The notes below the pieces were generated by a model that did not search any database, was not told where the DNA came from, and worked only from the letters and a program-made list of their open reading frames with translations. Positions 7,186 to 16,557 of a DNA stretch of 64,000 nucleotides are shown piece after piece (within the stretch, counting starts at the first letter, position 1; each line of letters opens with the position of its first letter). Source of the DNA: Blautia obeum ATCC 29174 (GTDB lineage: Bacteria; Bacillota; Clostridia; Lachnospirales; Lachnospiraceae); the NCBI RefSeq assembly GCF_025147765.1, contig NZ_CP102265.1, positions 3,075,001 to 3,139,000 of the forward strand. Reading direction: 5' to 3'. The position numbers were made by a program, and so were the translations under genes.

Positions 7186-7207
7186 CTGCTTTAGAAGGTA
7201 ATTTTTT

Positions 7208-8533
<1,326 letters not shown>

Positions 8534-8612
8534 TCAGCCCGGCCTCCGGTCTCTGTACCAGACCACGACTGTTTTATTTACACAAGAGTTTCTTTTATCT
8601 AACTCTGTAGTT

Positions 8613-8641
8613 AGTATAGACTAATTCTGGCTATCATGCAA
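8613..8641 (-). promoter_or_regulatory. eno promoter
   Basis: Minus-strand TTGCAT (8641-8636) and TATACT (8618-8613), spacer 17 bases, about 100 bases before the eno start codon. Confidence 0.65.
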
Positions 8642-8673
8642 GGATTTTCATGTTTCCTTATTGAAAAGATAAA

Positions 8674-8713
8674 TCAAAAAGGATACCAACTTTCCTCTGA
8701 AAATTGATACCCT
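8674..8713 (-). terminator. Terminator of the MATE-AEC gene pair
   Basis: GGGTATCAA and TTGGTATCC pair with further internal TTTC/GAAA pairing, followed on the minus strand by TTTTTGATTT, 11 bases after the AEC stop. Confidence 0.7.
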
Positions 8714-8723
8714 TCTTTCATAT

Positions 8724-9653
8724 TTATAATACATATTGCAGAAGCCAACATACTGCCGGAAGTGTAATAATTCCACTGATCGTTGTTATAAATACACCAC
8801 CCAGAGCGTAATCTCCGTCAAGCCCGGACGCATTCGCCATCATGACAACCGCCGTCATAGTCGGCATCCCAACGATCAATGACGTTGCAAGACGCAGCTC
8901 ACCTGAAACCGGAAACAGTCCGAGAATCAAAAACAGAAAGACCGGTGCAAGAATCATTTTAAGCAATACAATTCCATACAGAGAAATTTCCCTGAGATAT
9001 TTTTTTAATGAAATTCCTGCAAAAATTCCTCCTACATAAATCATTGCAAGTGGAGATGCGGTAGATCCTATTTTTGAAAAGGCAGTATCCAGAAGAACCG
9101 GAATCCTTATCCCCGTAAACTTCAGTACTATTGCGAGCACAATTGCCACTGTTGCAGGGTTGATCATTTTTTTCAGCTTGAAGCCTCCTTCACCCGTCGG
9201 AGATGTCAGCTTCTCACCTAGAGTCCACAGCATGAACTGGTCTATAAGCATAAATACTGAAGCATACAAAATTCCATTTTCCGGAAAAACACTTGAGATC
9301 ATTGGAAGTCCTATAAACCCGATATTTCCGAACAGCAGCATCGCCCGATAGATTCCGACACGACTTTCCTGCAGTTTAAAAAACTTCACTGCCATTGCTC
9401 CTGCTGCATATATACAGATATAAAAACCGACCGCAATCACAAGAATCGGCCACGACTCATACAGGTTCTTCTTGTCTGTTCCATCTGTGATATTAATAAA
9501 AACCATCAGCGGCAATGCCATTTTGATCACAAATTTTGAAATCGGTTCCAAAGTTTCCCTGTTCAGCACTTTTGTTTTGACCAGAAGCAGGCCTGCCAGA
9601 ATGTAAATAACGAATAATCCAACCTGCTGAAGTATAATATCAAACGTATTCAT
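8724..9653 (-). CDS. AEC family transporter (auxin efflux carrier-like)
   Basis: 309 residues and about ten hydrophobic segments, typical of bacterial AEC/MleP permeases that move organic anions such as malate. The two five-helix halves are visible (about 1-145 and 165-309). Conserved glycine/proline features include LPLMVFIN near residue 49, the FGNIGFIGLPMISSVF segment near 108-123, and SLIVGMPTMTAVVMM near 262. The start MNTFDIIL overlaps the 3' end of the MATE gene by 14 bases, so the two are probably co-transcribed and translationally coupled. Substrate unknown. Confidence 0.88.
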   Translation of the reverse strand: MNTFDIILQQVGLFVIYILAGLLLVKTKVLNRETLEPISKFVIKMALPLMVFINITDGTDKKNLYESWPILVIAVGFYICIYAAGAMAVKFFKLQESRVGIYRAMLLFGNIGFIGLPMISSVFPENGILYASVFMLIDQFMLWTLGEKLTSPTGEGGFKLKKMINPATVAIVLAIVLKFTGIRIPVLLDTAFSKIGSTASPLAMIYVGGIFAGISLKKYLREISLYGIVLLKMILAPVFLFLILGLFPVSGELRLATSLIVGMPTMTAVVMMANASGLDGDYALGGVFITTISGIITLPAVCWLLQYVL

Positions 9654-10944
9654 TCATTTTCCTGCTTTCCTTATTTCTTCCAAGAATCAGAAGAACCGCA
9701 AAGGTGATAATTTCTGATGTCAGGAAAGACAGCCACACGCCATTCATTCCCCAAATCATGGAAAGTACAATCGCACATGCTCCAATAGCAACTGCACCTC
9801 GCAGCAATGAACCAATGATTGCCGGACGCGCATTTGCCGTTGCAGAAAAATATGCAACAAGCATGATATTCACTCCTGCAAACAAAAATCCCAGGAAATA
9901 TAACCGAAGACCTGTATGTGCATATTCCAGAAGCAGCTTGTTATTTTCGCTGTTAAAAACAGCTATGAAAGGATCGGTAAATATCCAGACCAGAGCAACC
10001 AGAATGATTTCTACTGCCACTACGCTCTTCAAAGCCCAGCTGAGAAGTTTTTTTACATCATCAGCTGCACCTTTACCAAAGCTTTCACTGATCAGCGGCT
10101 GCGCCCCCTGTGACATACCGTTCATGATTGCCATCCCTACAAGTGACATATTTGCTACAACACCGTAAGCAGCAACTCCGGTACTTCCGGTAAGTCCGAG
10201 AATCAGCATATTGAATATGAACGTGATCACTGCAGAAGAAATTTCGCCTACAAATGCTGACACACCAAGCTGACAGCAGGAAATCAGATGTCTGAGAGAC
10301 AATCTTTTCCATTTGAAACCAATATTGCATTTTTTGCTCAGATAATGAGTAGAACATACCAGCATAGTCACTACCGGACAAAAAGCGGTTGCAAGTGCTG
10401 CACCGGAAAATCCAAGTCCCATAGGGAACATAAAAATATAGTCAAACACAATATTAAAAGCACTTCCAGTCAGTGAACCTGCCATTACCGTTGAAGTTGC
10501 ATTATCATTTCTTGCAAAGGCAGTTACCGAATAATTACACATAAAAAATGGTGCAAAGATGAGAACGATCCGCAGATAAGTTTTTCCCAGCTCAACCAGA
10601 CCTGCATCTGCTCCAAGAAGCGCCAGAAATTTATCCGGGGTCAAAATACCGATCAGTATAAATGGAACACTGCACACCAGGCTCCAGCTTATTGACTGTG
10701 TGAAGTAATGATCTGCATCTTCACCCTTGGCTTTGCTGATCCCATATCTTGTCGCAGATCCTATTCCGATCATCGAGCCTATCGCGAACATGATTCCAAA
10801 CACCGGCAGAATCAGATTAAGAGCCGCCAGACCGTTCGCTCCTGAATTAAATGATATAAAAAAAGTATCCGCAAGAATATAGACGGACTGCCCGATCATG
10901 GCAGCTACACTCTGGCATATGTATTTTGAAAATCTTTTTAGCAT
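9640..10944 (-). CDS. MATE family efflux transporter
   Basis: 434 residues with the 12-helix layout of MATE (NorM/DinF-like) antiporters, which export drugs or metabolites using a sodium or proton gradient. The N-terminal helix is preceded by MLKRFSKYICQS, and family features include ADTFFISFNSGANGLAALNL (residues ~26-45) and the pseudo-repeat GLTGSTGVAAYGVVANMS (~254-271). It is slightly short (usual ~440-460) but both halves are present. It lies upstream of and overlaps the AEC permease gene. Substrate unknown. Confidence 0.88.
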   Translation of the reverse strand: MLKRFSKYICQSVAAMIGQSVYILADTFFISFNSGANGLAALNLILPVFGIMFAIGSMIGIGSATRYGISKAKGEDADHYFTQSISWSLVCSVPFILIGILTPDKFLALLGADAGLVELGKTYLRIVLIFAPFFMCNYSVTAFARNDNATSTVMAGSLTGSAFNIVFDYIFMFPMGLGFSGAALATAFCPVVTMLVCSTHYLSKKCNIGFKWKRLSLRHLISCCQLGVSAFVGEISSAVITFIFNMLILGLTGSTGVAAYGVVANMSLVGMAIMNGMSQGAQPLISESFGKGAADDVKKLLSWALKSVVAVEIILVALVWIFTDPFIAVFNSENNKLLLEYAHTGLRLYFLGFLFAGVNIMLVAYFSATANARPAIIGSLLRGAVAIGACAIVLSMIWGMNGVWLSFLTSEIITFAVLLILGRNKESRKMNEYV

Positions 10945-10985
10945 TTTTTGACTCTTCTCCTTCTGATAACTATCCTTTGCATTAT

Positions 10986-11032
10986 AGTAAAAAGTTCCCC
11001 AAAAGACAATGTCTCCTGGAGAACTTTTTACT
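10986..11032 (-). terminator. Intrinsic terminator upstream of the MATE gene
   Basis: AGTAAAAAGTTC (10986-10997) and GAACTTTTTACT (11021-11032) are perfect 12-base arms with inner pairing TCTCC/GGAGA. It closes transcription from the RNA methyltransferase side and separates it from the MATE-AEC pair. Confidence 0.65.
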
Positions 11033-11050
11033 CACTTTTTAATTTAGATT

Positions 11051-11116
11051 TTATTTAACAGTTACTTTGCATTTAACTGTCTTGCTTCCGGATTTTACTG
11101 TGATCACAGCTGTACC
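11051..11116 (-). pseudogene. Remnant of a bacterial Ig-like (Big_2) domain
   Basis: The minus strand encodes GTAVITVKSGSKTVKCKVTVK (21 residues; quoted in parts: GTAVITVKSGS, then KTVKCKVTVK) and stop. This is the typical closing strand of a Big_2 domain found in secreted surface proteins. An in-frame stop directly precedes it and the rest of the gene is missing, so it is a decayed fragment stranded between the methyltransferase and MATE genes. Confidence 0.55.
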
Positions 11117-11183
11117 TTAATTGTCATAATCTGTTTCGCTTTTGTATCGTCAATGAATTTGTTACTGTTCATTCCGTTCTCAA

Positions 11184-12011
11184 CTATCGTTTCCTACCCA
11201 GTTCCCAGAATGCCACAGCACTTGCAGCTGCCACATTAAGAGAATCCACACCATGAGCCATGGGAATCTTAACCGTATAATCACAGTCCGCAATAGTCTC
11301 GGATGCCAGGCCGTCTCCTTCTGTACCAAGAACAATCGCAAGTTTTTCCTGTGCAAGAAGTTCCGGATCATCAATGCTGTAGGAATCATCACGAAGTGCC
11401 ATTGCCACGGTTTTGAATCCAAGATTCTGGATTGCTTTCATACCATCTTCCGGCCAGGATGTTTTTTTCTCAAAATATGTCCACGGAATCTGGAAAACAG
11501 TTCCCATACTTACGCGGGCCGCTCTTCGATAGAGTGGATTGCTGCATCCTCCTGTCAAAAGAACAGCGTCCATATGAAGTGCTGCCGCACTGCGGAAAAT
11601 CGCCCCTATGTTGGTCGGATTCACAATATTTTCCAGTATAGCAACACGTCTGGAGTTCTTACAGATTTCTTCTACAGAAGGCAGTGTTCGGCGTTTCATG
11701 GCGCAGAGCATCCCTCTTGCCAGTGCATAACCGGTCATTTTGACAAGTGTTTCATATTCTGCTGTGTATACCGGGATTTCCGGATAACGCGCAAGGATAT
11801 CTCCTGCCTCTCCATCCAGATCTTTATGTTCAACCAGAAAAGAAAGCGGTTCGTACCCCGCTTTCAATGCACGCTCAATCACCTTTGGGCTCTCTGCAAT
11901 AAAAAGTCCTGGATTTGGCTCATTATATCTAAGAAGCTGCACCTCGGATGTTCTCGCATAAACATCCAGTTCCAGTGCAGTAATGTCGTTGATTTCAATA
12001 ATATTTTTCAT
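11184..12011 (-). CDS. SpoU/TrmH-family RNA 2'-O-methyltransferase
   Basis: 275 residues. An N-terminal RNA-binding part (about 1-110) is followed by the knotted SPOUT methyltransferase domain with its three motifs: IVNPTNIGAIFRSA (motif 1, residues ~129-142), LAIVLGTEGDGL (motif 2) and IPMAHGVDSLNVAAASAV (motif 3). The family methylates ribose 2'-OH in rRNA or tRNA using S-adenosylmethionine. The usual annotation is RNA methyltransferase, target unassigned. The gene is just downstream of the AAA/PD-(D/E)XK gene (5-base gap), so the two may share a transcript. Confidence 0.9.
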   Translation of the reverse strand: MKNIIEINDITALELDVYARTSEVQLLRYNEPNPGLFIAESPKVIERALKAGYEPLSFLVEHKDLDGEAGDILARYPEIPVYTAEYETLVKMTGYALARGMLCAMKRRTLPSVEEICKNSRRVAILENIVNPTNIGAIFRSAAALHMDAVLLTGGCSNPLYRRAARVSMGTVFQIPWTYFEKKTSWPEDGMKAIQNLGFKTVAMALRDDSYSIDDPELLAQEKLAIVLGTEGDGLASETIADCDYTVKIPMAHGVDSLNVAAASAVAFWELGRKR

Positions 12012-12016
12012 ACAAT

Positions 12017-13588
12017 TTATTTCCTGTATTCCTCTATCTTACAGCTGTGTTCTTTTGTCTTTTTGTCATAATTAATTCCAACCAGCAAAAGTTTTCCATG
12101 ATATTCTTCCAGACTTCTGCAATATTCTTTCTCTCTGATCTGAGTAATTGCACCTGCTACATCTTTGTCCCATTTCAGTTCCACCACCAATGCCGGCTTA
12201 TCCATAAAACGTTTTCTCGGAATAAATACCAGATCTGCAAATCCTTTTCCACCAGATAATTCTCTATGAACCGTATAAAAATTTCTTGCCGCATAAAGTG
12301 CCAGAGAAATCGTATAACTCAATGCATTTTCATCATTATACTGAATATGTGAAGTCTCAAAATGCGCCTGTCGAATCCCCTCTGCAACCTGTTTTTCCCG
12401 CCCCTGCCAAATTGCCTGTAGCGTATCTGCTGAGTTCTTAAGGGCATTGGATACTTCTCCCCAATCTGATACTGAAACTGCATTCACAAATTCTGCACGA
12501 ATTTCTCCATTTGGAATAAATACTGTCTTTGTCGCATAACGATACCCCAGATATCCCAAATGAATCAGCAGTGTCAGGACATCATCTTCTGTACGGAACG
12601 TTGCCATATCATTCGTAAAACTTCCTGTATTTACTGGAACTTCCTCTCCTGCGAGCATACTTAAGATATCGTCCCTCAGGCCCTCGAAATTCATATCGAT
12701 ATAAAGCTGCAGTGCTTCAAATGTTTCTGTCTGGTTCCAGTAATTTCCCAACCTGCCAAGCCTCATACAACTGATAACAGACTTTGGGCTGTATACAGAC
12801 GGAACTTCTTCAAAAGAATATCCATCATACCAGTTTCTTATCTCGTCTATATCCATCTGGTATTCTCCGCAGAGTTTTTCTACTTCGCTTTCCGTAAAGC
12901 CTACATAAGAAGCCAGCGGTCCCGGATCGATCATGGAAAATTCATCAAACATATTCAAAGCACTGTGCGTACCATATTTTTTGATAGGAAGAATTCCTGT
13001 CATATATGCCAGATGAATATAGCTCTTGTCTTTGATAAGATCCCTCAGAAAATCCAGATATTTTTCCTGTGCTTCCTTATCATTCTTGAATTCTCTGAAA
13101 ATACAGTCCCACTCATCTATGATAAGCACAAACGGACATTTACTTTCTGCGTAGATATCCTGCATAGTTTCTGCCAGATCTGTCGAATCAAATAGCTCTA
13201 CATCCGGATATTGCCTTGTCAGCTCACGAATTACTCTTTGCTTAATTCTCGCAATTAATTCCTTCACATCAGAACTTCTGCTCAAAAATTCCTGTACATT
13301 GAGAAAAACCGTATCATATTTATTCAGGTATCCGCCAAAATTCTCATCTTTCGCAATTTCCAGGCCTGCAAACAATTCTCTGGAATCGCACCCTCTGCTG
13401 TAATACGCAGTCAGCATATCTGCCGCCATAGATTTTCCGAAACGTCTCGGTCTGCTGACACAGACATATGCCTGCATGGTATTTATTACACGATTCGTAT
13501 ATTTTATCAGTCCTGTTTTATCCACATAAATATCAGAATTTACCGCTCTCTGAAATTTGCTGTTATCCGGATTCAGATAATTTCCCAT
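12017..13588 (-). CDS. AAA-ATPase-like protein with C-terminal PD-(D/E)XK (DUF1703) domain
   Basis: 523 residues. An N-terminal AAA-ATPase-like domain (PF09820 type) begins with the family start FQRAVNSDIYVDKTGLI and a P-loop variant SRPRRFGKSM (residues ~44-53). The Walker-B-like strand FVLIIDEWDCIF lies near 132-143. The C-terminal domain resembles DUF1703/PDDEXK_9: GFADLVFIP followed by ALVVELKWDKD gives the D...ExK nuclease signature near residues 462-488. These proteins are common, often multicopy, in gut Firmicutes and Bacteroidetes. Their role is unproven. No mobile signature flanks it. Confidence 0.88.
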   Translation of the reverse strand: MGNYLNPDNSKFQRAVNSDIYVDKTGLIKYTNRVINTMQAYVCVSRPRRFGKSMAADMLTAYYSRGCDSRELFAGLEIAKDENFGGYLNKYDTVFLNVQEFLSRSSDVKELIARIKQRVIRELTRQYPDVELFDSTDLAETMQDIYAESKCPFVLIIDEWDCIFREFKNDKEAQEKYLDFLRDLIKDKSYIHLAYMTGILPIKKYGTHSALNMFDEFSMIDPGPLASYVGFTESEVEKLCGEYQMDIDEIRNWYDGYSFEEVPSVYSPKSVISCMRLGRLGNYWNQTETFEALQLYIDMNFEGLRDDILSMLAGEEVPVNTGSFTNDMATFRTEDDVLTLLIHLGYLGYRYATKTVFIPNGEIRAEFVNAVSVSDWGEVSNALKNSADTLQAIWQGREKQVAEGIRQAHFETSHIQYNDENALSYTISLALYAARNFYTVHRELSGGKGFADLVFIPRKRFMDKPALVVELKWDKDVAGAITQIREKEYCRSLEEYHGKLLLVGINYDKKTKEHSCKIEEYRK

Positions 13589-13734
13589 TCTGGTGCAGTC
13601 CTTTCTTGCTTTTTGTTCTATCTTACCACAAAGCTGTACCGGATTCTATGATTAGATTACAAAAGAACTATGATAGCATGGGCTGCTTAAGAATTCTGCC
13701 GCCACTGTCAGAAGAATACTCATGATAATCCACT

Positions 13735-14463
13735 TTAATATGCGCTCCAGATCAGGTGGCATTTCGCGGCCAGCTCTTCTTCTTTCTGCTGCGCCTTCTC
13801 AGGTTCATCCTGATAATCCCAGAGTTTAAAAGCCTCTTTTACATTTTCCGGATCTACATAATAAACATGTTCAATTCCTGTTGGAAAAGATGTTTCATCA
13901 GTAACTGTATCTGCTCCACGTTCATATGCTTCCTGAAAATCCTGCAGATTCCAGAGTTCATTTTCTGTGTTTGAATCGGATGGATATTCTTTGTGGGTCC
14001 ACATGGTTTCTGACAGCATGTAAAACATGTTTTTCTGGTCTACGGACAGAATTGATTTCATCCTTCCCAATGGATTTACCGTAGAATATACTTTTCCATC
14101 CTTTACAGATATGTTTGCCTCGTCCCAGGAAATGTAATTTTCCTTATCATAATACCAATAATGCCCGATTCCACCGGCTGCCAGAACAATGGCAACTGCC
14201 AGGAGTACCGACGCAATTCTCTTTTTACGAATCTTACAGCGAATTTTTTTGAGCAGTTCTGCTTCCATTTTATTTGTCTGTACAGAATCACTGCCTTTTT
14301 TAACATCTGTCAGATGATTTTCCCTCATTATTTCTTCCTGCATTCTTCGGCATGTCGGACACGCTTTCAAATGCTCTTCTACAAGCTGTCTGCTGTCCTC
14401 ACTGACCATATCGTCCACATAAAGCGGAAGCAGGTCCTCAATAATATTACAACTGATCTTCAT
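13735..14463 (-). CDS. Membrane anti-sigma factor with zinc-finger (zf-HC2)
   Basis: 242 residues from ATG 14463 (GGGAGGAATT upstream), overlapping the sigma gene by 17 bases. The N-terminus has a ZAS/zf-HC2 motif, H-x3-C-x2-C in HLKACPTCRRM (residues ~31-41). A basic stretch and one transmembrane helix (IASVLLAVAIVLAAGGIGHY, ~87-106) follow, then an extracytoplasmic domain of about 135 residues of unknown type. This is the layout of a membrane-tethered anti-sigma that holds the ECF sigma until an envelope signal. The overlap and order (sigma first) support the pairing. Confidence 0.85.
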   Translation of the reverse strand: MKISCNIIEDLLPLYVDDMVSEDSRQLVEEHLKACPTCRRMQEEIMRENHLTDVKKGSDSVQTNKMEAELLKKIRCKIRKKRIASVLLAVAIVLAAGGIGHYWYYDKENYISWDEANISVKDGKVYSTVNPLGRMKSILSVDQKNMFYMLSETMWTHKEYPSDSNTENELWNLQDFQEAYERGADTVTDETSFPTGIEHVYYVDPENVKEAFKLWDYQDEPEKAQQKEEELAAKCHLIWSAY

Positions 14464-14941
14464 GATCCAATTCCTCCCTGATTTTTTTACATGCTCTGTG
14501 ATAAGTAACTCTTGCCCAGCTTTCGCTTTTGCCAAACAACGAGGAAATTGTACCAAATGACAGTTCTCCAAATACACGAAGTGAAAAAACTTCTTTATAG
14601 GGTTCTGAAAGTCTGTGAAGAACCTTATGAACCTGAAGTGCAGTTTCTTTATCTGAAAAATTCTGAAGCAGATCTGAGGGAAAGCTTTCTTCCTTTTCGT
14701 CCTGAGATTCCGGTGCATACTTCTTGTTTTTCTTCAGATAGTCATAGTACGTGTTTTTGGAAATCTGGCAAAGCCATACACGCAGGTCACAGTCACCTCT
14801 GAAATCGTCGACTTTTTTCAGTGCTTTGAAGAATGTTTCCTGCGTCAGTTCCTCTGCAATATGGGTATTGTGCGAAAGCGAGAGCAGATAACGGTATACG
14901 ACAGTAAAATACTGCTCATATACTTCCTGAATATTCAGCAT
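14447..14941 (-). CDS. ECF-type RNA polymerase sigma factor
   Basis: 164 residues with sigma region 2 (YRYLLSLSHNTHIAEELTQETFFKALKKV, recognised by the EELTQETF core near residues 29-36; VWLCQISKNTYYDYLK at ~59-74) and region 4 (LSEPYKEVFSLRVFGELSFGTISSLFGKS, near 111-139, with a helix-turn-helix). No region 1.1 or 3. It should direct RNA polymerase to a small stress or envelope regulon and be held by the downstream anti-sigma factor. The promoter in front of it (14986-15012) has ECF-type elements, suggesting autoregulation. Confidence 0.92.
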   Translation of the reverse strand: MLNIQEVYEQYFTVVYRYLLSLSHNTHIAEELTQETFFKALKKVDDFRGDCDLRVWLCQISKNTYYDYLKKNKKYAPESQDEKEESFPSDLLQNFSDKETALQVHKVLHRLSEPYKEVFSLRVFGELSFGTISSLFGKSESWARVTYHRACKKIREELDHEDQL

Positions 14942-14985
14942 TTGTTTCTCCTCTCTCTACCAGTTTTGTCCTCCTTCACATATAT

Positions 14986-15012
14986 GACGATATATGTATG
15001 GGAAACGTTACA
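14986..15012 (-). promoter_or_regulatory. ECF-type autoregulatory promoter of the sigma/anti-sigma operon
   Basis: Minus-strand TGTAAC (15012-15007) and CGTC (14989-14986) are spaced 17 bases apart. This matches the AAC...CGTC pattern of Bacillus-type ECF promoters (TGAAAC-16/17-CGTC). It lies about 45 bases before the sigma start codon. A small inverted repeat, ACATATA/TATATGT (14978-14984, 14991-14997), overlaps the -10 element. Confidence 0.6.
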
Positions 15013-15023
15013 AAAAATTTCAC

Positions 15024-15069
15024 AAAAAGAAAAAGGCCTTCCGATTTATGGAACACCTTTTTCTTTTTT
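15024..15069. terminator. Terminator of the esterase gene
   Basis: AAAAAGAAAAAGG and CCTTTTTCTTTTT pair with a 19-base loop. A-runs and T-runs flank both sides, so it can work in both directions, although both neighbouring genes are on the minus strand. It ends the esterase gene and overlaps its stop codon. Confidence 0.6.
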
Positions 15070-15887
15070 TATAAATTCCTGATCCATGTACACGCAAGTT
15101 CCATCCATGACTGGCATTCCGGCTGAATACATCCACCATCTTCATGACTTGTCTCTTCATTTGCAAGACTGAGCCCATGAACACCTGTCGGGTACAAATG
15201 CAGTTCTACCGGCACTTTGTATTTATGCAATGCCTCAAAAAATAACAGTGAATTCTCAACCGGGACACAATCATCCGTGACCGTATGCCAGAGAAAAGTC
15301 GGCGGAGTATCCGTTGTTACCTGAAATTCCAGCGACTGCTTTTTTCTTTTTTCAGGATCACTGCTGTCAGCTCCAAGCAACGCCTCAAAAGACCCCGTAT
15401 GTGCAAATTTTCCGGAGGAAATGACCGGATAACTGAGGATCATGCCGTTCGGTCTCACCATTTCTGTTTCTGTATGTAATACTTCGGAGATAAATTTTTT
15501 CTTCCAGAATACCCCAAGACTTGCAGCCAGATGGGCACCCGCCGAAAATCCCTGCAGGATAATTTTAGCAGTATCAATATGAAATTCTTCTGCATGTTCT
15601 CTTAAATATGCGACAGACTTCGCAAGCTGCAGAAGTGCCAGTGGATATCTCGCCGGGGCTACACTGTAACGAAGGATCACTGCATGGTATCCTCTTGCAA
15701 GATACTGCATGGCAATTGGTTCTGCCTCCCTGTCAGAGGTCATTGTATAACCGCCACCCGGGCAGATCACAATGACCGGGCGCTTTCGATCCGGACGCAT
15801 TTCCACAGAATTGTCCAGAATATAAGTATACAAATCCGCAGTTTCCTGATAACCTTCTACTTTAATCTCAACTTTCTTGTAAATCAT
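15069..15887 (-). CDS. Alpha/beta hydrolase (acetyl-esterase/BD-FAE-like)
   Basis: 272 residues with an alpha/beta-hydrolase fold. Visible features are the oxyanion-hole segment VIVICPGGGYTM (residues ~38-49), the nucleophile elbow GFSAGAH (Ser near 114), a late Asp in HTVTDDCVPVENS (~202-214) and His in LYPTGVHGLS (~228-237). The CPGGGY and GFSAGAH pair is typical of bifunctional acetylxylan/feruloyl esterase-like enzymes. No signal peptide, so it probably deacetylates imported oligosaccharides in the cytoplasm. Substrate is inference. Confidence 0.85.
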   Translation of the reverse strand: MIYKKVEIKVEGYQETADLYTYILDNSVEMRPDRKRPVIVICPGGGYTMTSDREAEPIAMQYLARGYHAVILRYSVAPARYPLALLQLAKSVAYLREHAEEFHIDTAKIILQGFSAGAHLAASLGVFWKKKFISEVLHTETEMVRPNGMILSYPVISSGKFAHTGSFEALLGADSSDPEKRKKQSLEFQVTTDTPPTFLWHTVTDDCVPVENSLLFFEALHKYKVPVELHLYPTGVHGLSLANEETSHEDGGCIQPECQSWMELACTWIRNL

Positions 15888-15937
15888 TCAAACCTCCGTT
15901 TTTATAGCACATAATAAACTTTCTCCTCGTGAAAAAT

Positions 15938-16510
15938 CTACAGGCCAAATTTTTCCCGCACTTCGTCAAAATCTCTGATTGGCGGCATCTCTTCCTGTGG
16001 AATTCCAATCTGTTTATCCATATACAAAAGTGCATACCATCTATTGAATTTATAGCCACAGTCTTTCAGCTCACCAGCATGCTTATATCCCATTTTTTCA
16101 TGAAACTGTACACTATTAAAATCAGAATATTCATCTGTCGGCTTTGTAATCAATGAGACAGCATTTACAACGCCCTGCTCTCTCAGGATGTCTTCCATAA
16201 GAGTATACATATGTCGTCCTAAACCATTTCGTCGTATATCCTGTTTCAGATAAATTGTCATCTCCACATCCCATGCAAAAGCTGCCCTCGGACGCAGACG
16301 GTCTGCATAAGAATAGCCAATAATTTCTCCCTCTTCCTCTGCGATAAGATATGGATAATGAGAAGAAATATGCCGGATTCGTTCCTGAAACTCTTCGACC
16401 GATGGAACTTCATATTCAAATGTCACCGCTGTCTTTTTCACATAGTAGCTGTAAATGTCGAGCAATTTCTCTGCATCTTCTACTTTCGCTGTCCGAATTT
16501 TGATCTCCAT
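15938..16510 (-). CDS. GNAT family N-acetyltransferase (phosphinothricin acetyltransferase-like)
   Basis: 190 residues. The GNAT acetyl-CoA site is at IYLKQDIRRNGLGRHMYTLM (residues ~86-105), including the R-x-x-G-x-G/A-like RRNGLG loop. The N-terminal part (IRTAKVEDAEKLLDIY...) and FEYEVPSVEEFQERI are typical of the Pat/Bar-like subfamily that acetylates small amines. It is followed by a normal C-terminal strand region (EKMGYKHAGELKDCGYKFNRWY). Probably monocistronic. Substrate unknown. Confidence 0.88.
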   Translation of the reverse strand: MEIKIRTAKVEDAEKLLDIYSYYVKKTAVTFEYEVPSVEEFQERIRHISSHYPYLIAEEEGEIIGYSYADRLRPRAAFAWDVEMTIYLKQDIRRNGLGRHMYTLMEDILREQGVVNAVSLITKPTDEYSDFNSVQFHEKMGYKHAGELKDCGYKFNRWYALLYMDKQIGIPQEEMPPIRDFDEVREKFGL

Positions 16511-16557
16511 AATATCTCTTTCTCCGTCTGAATTGCAATTTCCCTATCTGACGTCTT

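Noticed and set aside
13589..13734. Possible small gene between the AAA/PD-(D/E)XK gene and the anti-sigma gene
   Set aside because: No ribosome site with a coherent reading frame; nothing supportable.
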